Assembly: GCA_903958285.1 (NCBI GenBank)
Contig: CAJBSR010000356.1
Span: forward strand, 1-6,257
Source: an uncultured Sphingomonadales bacterium
GTDB lineage: Bacteria > Pseudomonadota > Alphaproteobacteria > Sphingomonadales > Sphingomonadaceae
Reading direction: 5' to 3'
DNA length: 6,257 bases
The notes beneath the pieces are model-generated. The model saw only the letters and a list, made by a program, of their open reading frames with translations. It had not been told where the DNA came from and made no database searches. This document shows positions 1 to 5,159 of the stretch, in pieces; positions within the stretch are counted from its first letter, which is position 1, and each line of letters starts with the position of its first letter. Made by a program: the position numbers and the translations under genes.

Positions 1-19
1 ACCATTGAGCTACACCCGC
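1..19 (-). tRNA. Partial tRNA, probably tRNA-Gly (5' end only)
   Basis: Read on the minus strand, these bases give a tRNA 5' end: acceptor strand GCGGGTG, TA at positions 8-9, D-stem GCTC and the start of a D-loop AATGGT. All 19 bases are identical to the 5' end of the complete tRNA-Gly(UCC) at 4340-4413. The window edge removes the anticodon, so the isoacceptor cannot be read. It could be tRNA-Gly(GCC), which in alphaproteobacteria commonly has the same 5' sequence, or a second UCC copy. Another amino acid specificity is less likely but not excluded. The gene points away from rpmI, so the two are divergently transcribed. Confidence 0.7.
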
Positions 20-44
20 ACGCCTTGCGATGAGCGGCGCGAAT

Positions 45-69
45 GGCATAACCATAGCCCTGCGGTCAA
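45..69 (-). promoter_or_regulatory. Candidate promoter of the partial tRNA gene
   Basis: On the minus strand TTGACCG (69 to 63) is followed after 10 bases by GTTATGCC (52 to 45). This resembles the alphaproteobacterial housekeeping pattern TTGACGS-N10-14-GCTANAWC known from Caulobacter, with a good -35 and a 5-of-8 -10. The -10 would place the transcription start about 15-20 bases ahead of the tRNA 5' end at base 19, a normal leader length. The spacing is at the short end of the range, so this is an inference. Confidence 0.3.
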
Positions 70-110
70 TCTAATGGTTGGGTTGATTGCGCCGTTTTGC
101 GGCGGCGGGG

Positions 111-139
111 CTTGCCTTTTTTGCTCTCCCTGCATAAAG
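111..139 (+). promoter_or_regulatory. Weak candidate promoter for rpmI-rplT
   Basis: The gap 20-229 must hold the promoter of the plus-strand cluster, because the tRNA upstream is transcribed the other way. The best pair I can see is CTTGCC (111-116) with GCATAAAG (132-139). An isolated -10-like TGTAAT lies at 159-164 without a matching -35. Either would leave a leader of roughly 60-90 bases before the rpmI start. Neither match is strong. Confidence 0.22.
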
Positions 140-229
140 CCCGCGTCTTCCGCACGATTGTAATGCGATCGGCCTGGCTGAAAGGGCTGCCATGGCTGAT
201 GCGAAATCGTCGAATTCGAAAGGACGAAA

Positions 230-433
230 ATGCCCAAACTGAAGACCAAGAGTGGCGTCAAAAAGCGCTTCACTCTCACCGCAACTGGAAAGTTGAAGCA
301 CGGCGTCGCCGGTAAGCGCCACCGCCTTATCAGCCACAACGGCAAGTATATCCGCCAAAATCGTGGCACGTCAGTCCTGTCCAGCGCCGATACGGCGACG
401 GTCAAGGCCTGGGCCCCCTACGGCCTGAAGTAA
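230..433 (+). CDS. rpmI: 50S ribosomal protein L35
   Basis: This encodes a 67-residue, highly basic protein of the large ribosomal subunit, close to the 65 residues usual for the bL35 family. The N-terminal block has the family pattern: PKLKTKSGVKKRF at residues 2-14, then TATGKLK at 17-23 and GKRHRL at 28-33. The ATG start is supported by AAAGGA at 219-224 with five bases of spacing, directly preceded by the perfect palindrome TCGAATTCGA (210-219). The stop codon TAA at 431-433 is part of the ribosome binding site of rplT, so the two genes are probably translationally coupled. In many bacteria infC precedes rpmI. Here no infC is present in the 210 bases upstream, and rpmI appears to lead the transcript. 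Identification is certain from the sequence pattern and the neighbours. Confidence 0.98.
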   Translation: MPKLKTKSGVKKRFTLTATGKLKHGVAGKRHRLISHNGKYIRQNRGTSVLSSADTATVKAWAPYGLK

Positions 434-446
434 GGAGCGCTAGACT

Positions 447-812
447 ATGTCACGCATCAAGCGCGGTACGACCACGCACGCCAAGCACAAGCGCATCCTG
501 AAGGACGCGAAGGGCTATTTTGGTCGTCGTAAGAACACGATTCGCATCGCACGTCAGGCTGTCGAAAAGGCCGGCCAGTACGCCTATCGCGACCGTAAGG
601 CGAAGAAGCGCACATTCCGCGCGCTTTGGATCCAGCGCATTAACGCCGCTGTCCGTGCAGAAGGCCTGACCTATGGTCAGTTCATGCACGGCCTGAAGCT
701 CGCCGGTGTCGAACTGGACCGCAAGGTTCTGGCCGATCTCGCTATGAATGAAGGCGCTTCGTTTAGCACCATCATCGCGCAGGCGAAGGCTGCGCTGCCT
801 CAGGCAGCCTAA
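447..812 (+). CDS. rplT: 50S ribosomal protein L20
   Basis: This 121-residue basic protein binds 23S rRNA early in 50S assembly. The family's usual length is about 118. The extended basic N-terminal arm is seen at residues 1-60, including RIKRG (3-7), HAKHK (11-15), [13 protein letters not shown] (21-33) and [11 protein letters not shown] (45-55). The globular domain follows, with [14 protein letters not shown] (57-70), [15 protein letters not shown] (73-87) and the conserved DRKVLADLA (91-99). The start has the strong site TAAGGAG at 431-437, nine bases ahead of the ATG, overlapping the rpmI stop. Only 13 bases separate the two genes. In E. coli and Bacillus, L20 represses its own operon by binding the leader mRNA. 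Whether that happens here cannot be told, and I see no leader that clearly mimics the rRNA site. Confidence 0.98.
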   Translation: MSRIKRGTTTHAKHKRILKDAKGYFGRRKNTIRIARQAVEKAGQYAYRDRKAKKRTFRALWIQRINAAVRAEGLTYGQFMHGLKLAGVELDRKVLADLAMNEGASFSTIIAQAKAALPQAA

Positions 813-832
813 CAGCCGAATTTCGATAATGC

Positions 833-873
833 GCAAATGGGCGTGAGCGGCATTGCCGTTCGCGCCCATTTGC
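833..873 (+). terminator. Long hairpin between rplT and pheS, terminator or attenuator-like
   Basis: Bases 833-851 pair with 855-873 to give a 19-bp stem closed by the three-base loop ATT. The outer 11 pairs are a perfect inverted repeat (GCAAATGGGCG and CGCCCATTTGC). The inner part has two G-U wobbles (844/862 and 847/859). The GC-rich core is flanked by AAAT on the left and ATTT on the right, followed by TGCTTATC, which is only moderately T-rich. It therefore looks like a partial or bidirectional terminator rather than a canonical strong one. It begins 20 bases after the rplT stop and ends five bases before the pheS ribosome binding site. It could lower pheST expression relative to the ribosomal proteins, act as an mRNA processing site, or affect pheS translation initiation. 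The structure is plain in the sequence. The role is inferred. Confidence 0.5.
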
Positions 874-878
874 TTATC

Positions 879-883
879 AGGCG
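879..883 (+). promoter_or_regulatory. Ribosome binding site deciding the pheS start
   Basis: AGGCG lies five bases before the ATG at 889. It is a modest match to AGGAG but the only one in reach. It favours this ATG over the in-frame TTG at 853, which sits in the hairpin loop and has no ribosome binding site. Confidence 0.55.
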
Positions 884-888
884 AACCC

Positions 889-1971
889 ATGACCGATATC
901 GCAACACTCCAATCGCAAGCCATCAGCGCCATTGACGCAGCAGCCACGCTCGACGCCGTAGAGGCGGTCCGCATTGATCTGCTGGGCAAGCAGGGCAGCA
1001 TCTCTGCCTTGCTCAAAACGCTGGGACAGATGTCTCCGGAAGAACGGCAGGTGCAAGGCCCGGCCATCAACGGATTGCGCGAAGCGGTAACGGGCGCGAT
1101 TGCATTGAAGAAGTCGGCATTGGAAGCCGCCGTCCTCGACGCGCGCTTGGCAACCGAGCGGCTCGACATGACGCTGCCCGCGCCAGATGCGCCGCAGGGC
1201 TCTGTCCACCCGGTCAGCCAGGTGATGGATGAACTCGCCGAGATTTTCGCGGATATGGGCTTTGCCGTCGCTGAAGGTCCCGAGATTGAGGACGATTGGC
1301 ACAATTTCACTGCGCTGAACATTCCGGAAACGCATCCGGCGCGCGCGATGCACGACACCTTCTACTTCCCCGAAGACAAAGCGGTGGACGGAAAGAAGAT
1401 GCTGCTGCGCACGCACACGTCGCCAGTGCAGATCCGCACGATGCTCAACCAGAAGCCACCTATTCGTATCATTGCGCCGGGCCGCGTCTACCGGTCAGAC
1501 AGCGATGCCACGCATACGCCGATGTTCCACCAGATCGAAGGCCTCGTCATCGACAAGGGCATTCACCTTGGCCATCTCAAATGGACGCTGGAAACGTTCT
1601 TGCGCGCCTTCTTCGAACGTGACGATGTGGTGCTGCGGCTGCGCCCCAGCTACTTCCCCTTCACCGAACCGAGCGCGGAGGTCGATGTCGGCTACACTGT
1701 CGTCAACGGCAAGCGCGTGATCGGCGGGTCGGAAGGCTGGATGGAAGTGCTGGGTTCCGGCATGGTCCACCCGCGCGTGATCGAAGCATGCGGGCTCGAC
1801 CCCAATGAATATCAGGGTTTTGCCTTTGGCACCGGCGTCGACCGGCTCGCCATGCTCAAATACGGGATGGATGATTTGCGCGCCTTCTTCGACGGTGATC
1901 TGCGCTGGCTCAAGCACTACGGATTTGCGGCCCTCGATGTGCCCACTTTGAGCGGAGGAGTCGGCGCATGA
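889..1971 (+). CDS. pheS: Phenylalanyl-tRNA synthetase alpha subunit
   Basis: This is the catalytic chain of the cytoplasmic (alpha-beta)2 enzyme that joins phenylalanine to tRNA-Phe using ATP. It has 360 residues against 327 in E. coli. Residues 1-90 form the N-terminal helical, coiled-coil-like arm that contacts tRNA. The class II catalytic core follows. Motif 1 is around [14 protein letters not shown] (107-120). Motif 2 contains GRVYRSD (198-204), [11 protein letters not shown] (208-218) and the phenylalanine-pocket segment [10 protein letters not shown] (255-264). Motif 3 is GTGVDRLAM (314-322). Alanine 312 in FAFG corresponds to Ala294 of E. coli PheS, the pocket residue that excludes larger para-substituted analogues, so the pocket looks wild type. 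The start at 889 is chosen because it has a ribosome binding site. The longer in-frame TTG start at 853 lies inside a hairpin. The stop overlaps the pheT start (ATGA at 1968-1971), indicating translational coupling that keeps the two chains equal. Confidence 0.98.
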   Translation: MTDIATLQSQAISAIDAAATLDAVEAVRIDLLGKQGSISALLKTLGQMSPEERQVQGPAINGLREAVTGAIALKKSALEAAVLDARLATERLDMTLPAPDAPQGSVHPVSQVMDELAEIFADMGFAVAEGPEIEDDWHNFTALNIPETHPARAMHDTFYFPEDKAVDGKKMLLRTHTSPVQIRTMLNQKPPIRIIAPGRVYRSDSDATHTPMFHQIEGLVIDKGIHLGHLKWTLETFLRAFFERDDVVLRLRPSYFPFTEPSAEVDVGYTVVNGKRVIGGSEGWMEVLGSGMVHPRVIEACGLDPNEYQGFAFGTGVDRLAMLKYGMDDLRAFFDGDLRWLKHYGFAALDVPTLSGGVGA

Positions 1972-4331
1972 AGTTCTCCCTGTCCTGGCTGAAGGCCCAT
2001 CTCGAGACCGATGCGACCATTCAGGATGTCGCCGATGTGCTTAATCGCATTGGCCTTGAGGTCGAAGGCATTGAAAACCCGGCGGAACGGCTGAAAGGCT
2101 TTACCGTCGCCAAGGTGCTGACGGCGGACCGCCACCCACAAGCGGACAAGCTTCAGGTCCTCACGGTCGATGCCGGCGATGGCCCGTTACAGGTCGTTTG
2201 CGGTGCGCCCAATGCGCGTGCCGGCATGTTCGGGGTATTCGGCGTCGAAGGCGCAGTCGTCCCGGCCAATGGGATGGTGCTGAAGAAGGCAGCGATCCGC
2301 GGCGTTGAATCGAACGGCATGATGTGTTCGACGCGCGAGTTGGAACTGGGTGACGACCATGACGGCATCATCGAACTTCCCGCCGATGCACCCGTTGGCA
2401 CCGCCTTTGCAGATTACGCAAAGCTCGACGACGCCGTGATTGACGTTGCCATCACGCCCAACAGGCAGGATTGCATGGGTGTGCGCGGTATTGCCCGTGA
2501 TCTGGCGGCAGCCGGTCTTGGCACGCTGAAGCCGCTTGCGGTCCCGAGCGTCACAGGCAGCTTCCCCTGCCCAACCGAAATCCGCACCGATGATCCCGAA
2601 GGCTGCCCCGCCTTTTACGGTCGCGTCATCAAGGGTGTGAAGAACGGCGCCTCGCCAGACTGGATGCAGGCACGCCTGAAGGCCGCCGGACAGCGCCCGA
2701 TCTCCGCACTCGTCGACATCACCAACTATGTCATGCTCGACCATGGCCGCCCGAGCCATGCCTATGATCTGGCGAAGCTCACCGGCGCTGTCATTGCCCG
2801 TCGCGCCAAGGATGGAGAAACTGTCACCGCGCTCAACGGCAAGGACTTCACGCTTACGGCTGATATGACCGTCATCGCCGATGACTCAGGCGTGCACGAC
2901 ATTGCAGGCATCATGGGTGGCGAGCATTCGGGCTGCGCCGACGACACCACCGACGTCCTGCTTGAAGTCGCTTATTTCACGCCGGAGCGGATTGCGAAAA
3001 CAGGCCAAGCATTGGCGTTGACCTCCGACGCACGCACGCGTTTTGAACGTGGCGTGGACCCGGCCTTCCTCGACAATGCGGTCGCGATCATCACGCAGAT
3101 GATCCTCGACATCTGTGGCGGTGAAGCATCCGAGATTGTCCACGCAGGCGAACCGCCGCTGGCCGCGAAAACCGTCACTTATGACACCGCTTTGTGCGCA
3201 AAGCTGGGTGGCATTGATGTGGCGGCTGACAAACAGGCGGAGATCCTGACGTCGCTCGGCTTCACAGTATCCGGCGCAGCAGTCACTGTCCCAAGCTGGC
3301 GCCGCGATGTGGACGGTCCGGCGGATCTGGTCGAGGAAGTCGTCCGCATGGTCGGTCTCGACAACGTGCCTTCCACCCCGTTGCCTCGCGCAGACGGCGT
3401 TGCCAAGCCGACCGCCACGCCCCTGCAAAAGCTAGAGCGCAAGATGCGCCGTGCGGCAGCCGCACTCGGCCTCAACGAAGCCATCAACTGGTCCTTCCTG
3501 TCCGAGAAGGAAGCAAATGCTGTCGGTGGGGGGACTTGGGTTCTGGAAAACCCGATCAGCGAGGACATGAAGGTCATGCGCCCATCGCTGCTTCCCGGCC
3601 TCCTATCTGCGGTCCGCCGCAACCTTGATCGTGGCGCAAGCTCGGTCCAGTTGTTTGAGATTGGCCGCCGCTATCTGGCCGATGGCGAGCATCCGACGCT
3701 TGTCTGCGTGATGGCCGGCGAAAAGACAGAACGTGGCTGGCAGGCAAGCAAGGCAAAAGCCTTTGATGCATTTGATGCAAAGGCTGTTGTACTCTCCCTG
3801 CTTCGCACTGCGGGCGCTCCCGTTGATAACTTGCAGATCATGGGGGAAGCAGGTGACGTCTATCACCCCGGCCAGTCTGCAACGCTTCGACTTGGTCCAA
3901 AGAACCAAATTGCCAGCTTTGGGATGCTGCACCCGTCAATTTTGAAGGCGTTCGATATCGACGTCCCCGTCGTCGCATGCGGCATCCATCTCGATGCCAT
4001 CCCCTCAAAGCGCGGGACCGGCTTCATGCGTCCGGCCTTCACACCCCCTTCCCTGCAGGCCGTAAAGCGCGACTTTGCGTTCCTCGTGGCGGCTGACCTG
4101 CCCGCAGGCGATCTTGTCCGCACCATCAAGGGCGCGGACAAAGACAACATCGTCGCGGCGCGCCTCTTTGATCAGTTCGCGGGACAAGGTGTGCCGGAGG
4201 GGCAGAAATCCCTCGCCGTCGAAATCACACTTCAGCCGATTGAGAAGAGCTATGGCGAAGAGGACCTAAAGGCGATTGCCGACAAGGTCGTGGCGGCGGC
4301 GTCAAAGCTGGGTGCGGTGCTGCGGGGATAG
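1968..4331 (+). CDS. pheT: Phenylalanyl-tRNA synthetase beta subunit
   Basis: This 787-residue chain (795 in E. coli) completes the synthetase and edits misacylated Tyr-tRNA-Phe. Domains in order are as follows. The N-terminal B1 part includes SWLKAHL (6-12). The EMAP-II-like tRNA-binding fold spans about 45-150, with HPQADKL (56-62), VVCGAPN (76-82) and MMCSTREL (118-125). The B3/B4 editing domain spans about 205-375, with PSHAYD (262-267) and LLEVAYF (331-337). His264 and Glu333 there correspond to editing-site residues in the E. coli enzyme. The B5 domain spans about 402-470, with VPSWRRDV and [10 protein letters not shown] catalytic-like module covers roughly 480-690, and the ferredoxin-fold anticodon-binding domain covers the last 95 residues, from PAFTPPS, with [16 protein letters not shown] at 1954-1960 is a strong ribosome binding site seven bases before the ATG. 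Residues 599-604, FDAFDA, come from a perfect tandem 9-base repeat. The gene is intact. Confidence 0.98.
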   Translation: MKFSLSWLKAHLETDATIQDVADVLNRIGLEVEGIENPAERLKGFTVAKVLTADRHPQADKLQVLTVDAGDGPLQVVCGAPNARAGMFGVFGVEGAVVPANGMVLKKAAIRGVESNGMMCSTRELELGDDHDGIIELPADAPVGTAFADYAKLDDAVIDVAITPNRQDCMGVRGIARDLAAAGLGTLKPLAVPSVTGSFPCPTEIRTDDPEGCPAFYGRVIKGVKNGASPDWMQARLKAAGQRPISALVDITNYVMLDHGRPSHAYDLAKLTGAVIARRAKDGETVTALNGKDFTLTADMTVIADDSGVHDIAGIMGGEHSGCADDTTDVLLEVAYFTPERIAKTGQALALTSDARTRFERGVDPAFLDNAVAIITQMILDICGGEASEIVHAGEPPLAAKTVTYDTALCAKLGGIDVAADKQAEILTSLGFTVSGAAVTVPSWRRDVDGPADLVEEVVRMVGLDNVPSTPLPRADGVAKPTATPLQKLERKMRRAAAALGLNEAINWSFLSEKEANAVGGGTWVLENPISEDMKVMRPSLLPGLLSAVRRNLDRGASSVQLFEIGRRYLADGEHPTLVCVMAGEKTERGWQASKAKAFDAFDAKAVVLSLLRTAGAPVDNLQIMGEAGDVYHPGQSATLRLGPKNQIASFGMLHPSILKAFDIDVPVVACGIHLDAIPSKRGTGFMRPAFTPPSLQAVKRDFAFLVAADLPAGDLVRTIKGADKDNIVAARLFDQFAGQGVPEGQKSLAVEITLQPIEKSYGEEDLKAIADKVVAAASKLGAVLRG
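3762..3779 (+). repeat. Tandem 9-base repeat inside pheT
   Basis: TTTGATGCA occurs twice head to tail (3762-3770 and 3771-3779), in frame, encoding Phe-Asp-Ala twice (residues 599-604). It sits inside a wider inverted repeat, AGCCTTTG (3758-3765) with CAAAGGCT (3778-3785). The location is a loop-like part of the catalytic-like module where PheT proteins usually carry an FDxK-type segment, so a small in-frame duplication would be tolerated. Confidence 0.75.
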
Positions 4332-4339
4332 CAGGAGGC

Positions 4340-4413
4340 TGGAGCGGGTGAAGGGAATCGAACCCTCGTCGTAAGCTTGGAAGGCTTCTGCTCTACCATT
4401 GAGCTACACCCGC
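4340..4413 (-). tRNA. tRNA-Gly (anticodon UCC)
   Basis: On the minus strand the 74 bases fold as a complete cloverleaf. Acceptor strands are GCGGGTG and CACCCGC, the D-stem is GCTC/GAGC with loop AATGGTA, and the anticodon arm is GAAGC-CTTCCAA-GCTTA. A four-base variable region follows, then a T-arm GAGGG-TTCGATT-CCCTT. The discriminator is T, followed by an encoded CCA (plus-strand TGG at 4340-4342). The anticodon TCC lies at 4381-4379 and reads GGA/GGG glycine codons. One pair at the top of the anticodon stem (G27 with A43) is a mismatch. The gene converges on pheT with only eight bases between the pheT stop and its 3' end. A -35-like TTGACG lies upstream on the minus strand at 4472-4467, 54 bases from the 5' end, but I see no good -10. 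Transcription from the DUF3429 gene upstream could also read through it. Confidence 0.97.
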
Positions 4414-4508
4414 GCCGATGCTCTAATGTCATGAGCGCGCCGCCATTGCCATTGCGGGCAGGCAGACGTCAACCAGTTTCGGTTCTTTTCGTCCTCACCA
4501 GAGACGGG

Positions 4509-4991
4509 TTAGAGCGTGAAAGCGGCCGCCGCCAGCAACAATGTGAGCAGACCCAAGCCAACCGAGAGGTGCGACCGGAGCCGAACCCAACCTTCAGGCA
4601 ATGGGAGCTTCAGGGCCATTTCCCGATCAACAATCGGGCTGACAAGCAAGCACAGGCCAAGGACAACCAGAGAGGGTCCAGGCCAGGTCCAGCCAAAGAT
4701 CCACGGCACATAGGTCGCAAGTCCGATAAGGCTTGGAAGGACAGCCGCCACATAGATCCAGCGGGGCGCCTGCGGGTTGCTGATGCCGACCCCCCACCAG
4801 ACGCCTCCCAAGAAACTGAAGATCAACGCCGCATAGCCAAAGCCGCCTGCCAGCGCGATCCAGCGCGTTTCAGGATCAGCCAGCAGAATGATAGCAAAAA
4901 CCTGCGGCAATTGCCCTGCATAGCCGAGAAGGCGCGCGCGACGCTGAAGAGCGGGTTGTTCAAACATGTGGGCTTGGTCATGCGCTTTCAT
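4509..4991 (-). CDS. DUF3429-family integral membrane protein
   Basis: This predicts a 160-residue inner-membrane protein with about five hydrophobic segments, near residues 21-38, 44-70, 77-100, 104-122 and 141-160. The pattern LLGYAGQLPQ (21-30), then FSFLGGVWWGVG (58-69), and a C-terminal PEGWVRLRSHLSVG-type segment (132-145) matches what I know of DUF3429 proteins, whose function is not established. I assign no role. The start is uncertain. ATG codons at 4991 and 4967 (Met1 and Met9) are both in frame, and neither has a convincing ribosome binding site. A -35-like TTGACAG at 5013-5007 on the minus strand sits so close to the first ATG that the shorter start at 4967 (152 residues) deserves weight. 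The gene is divergent from pntB and runs towards the tRNA-Gly gene, 95 bases away. The membrane pattern is absent from the opposite-strand reading, which supports this strand. Confidence 0.85.
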   Translation of the reverse strand: MKAHDQAHMFEQPALQRRARLLGYAGQLPQVFAIILLADPETRWIALAGGFGYAALIFSFLGGVWWGVGISNPQAPRWIYVAAVLPSLIGLATYVPWIFGWTWPGPSLVVLGLCLLVSPIVDREMALKLPLPEGWVRLRSHLSVGLGLLTLLLAAAAFTL

Positions 4992-5006
4992 GACTGTGCG
5001 TTCAAC

Positions 5007-5013
5007 CTGTCAA
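5007..5013 (-). promoter_or_regulatory. Candidate -35 element for the DUF3429 gene
   Basis: The minus strand reads TTGACAG here, a close match to the -35 consensus. Normal spacing would put the -10 over bases of about 4998-4990, that is, on the first ATG of the gene. No clear -10 sequence is visible there. If it is used, the mRNA would start near 4980 and the protein at Met9. Confidence 0.3.
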
Positions 5014-5029
5014 ATGGACCACAGCAGTG

Positions 5030-5047
5030 CGGAATCGATGCATTCCG
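5030..5047. promoter_or_regulatory. 18-bp dyad between divergent genes, possible operator
   Basis: CGGAAT (5030-5035) and ATTCCG (5042-5047) form a symmetric pair around a six-base centre, CGATGC. It lies midway between the DUF3429 start and pntB, a location where a dimeric regulator could act on either gene. The centre also contains overlapping short palindromes (ATCGAT and ATGCAT). I recognise no known regulator site. Confidence 0.3.
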
Positions 5048-5088
5048 ACGCGATCACGTCTTTTGCTGGACCGTGCCGCCAAAAACCG

Positions 5089-5117
5089 GTGACAAGTTGA
5101 TTTGCCGTCCCTAATCC
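5089..5117 (+). promoter_or_regulatory. Candidate pntB promoter
   Basis: GTGACAA (5089-5095) and CCTAATCC (5110-5117) are separated by 14 bases, loosely fitting the alphaproteobacterial pattern TTGACGS-N10-14-GCTANAWC. It would give a leader of about 35 bases. pntB needs a promoter of its own because the gene upstream runs the other way. The -10 match is weak. Confidence 0.28.
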
Positions 5118-5159
5118 TCTGCCAAACAACAACGCTATGCCAACGGGGGCAGGACATTC

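Noticed and set aside
853..888. 12-codon N-terminal extension of pheS from a TTG start
   Set aside because: The TTG lies in the loop of the hairpin, has no ribosome binding site, and the extra residues are not part of the PheS family pattern.
813..888. Phenylalanine leader peptide of the pheL type
   Set aside because: No short frame in the gap contains a run of Phe codons. The only mini-ORF encodes Met-Arg-Lys-Trp-Ala.
450..1358. 302-codon open frame on the minus strand across rplT and pheS
   Set aside because: It is entirely antisense to two certain genes, resembles no known family, and has a composition typical of a GC-rich antisense frame.
4340..4413. tRNA-Gly as the attachment site of a genomic island
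   Set aside because: The genes on both sides are core or ordinary chromosomal genes, there is no integrase, and no repeat of the tRNA 3' end is seen in the window.
4467..4472. TTGACG on the minus strand as a full tRNA-Gly promoter
   Set aside because: The -35 match and the distance are reasonable, but no acceptable -10 sequence occurs at normal spacing, so it is not called as a promoter.
4377..5114. 245-codon plus-strand open frame
   Set aside because: It begins inside the tRNA-Gly gene and lies opposite the DUF3429 gene. Its product is low-complexity polar sequence with no domain, while the minus-strand reading gives a coherent membrane protein.
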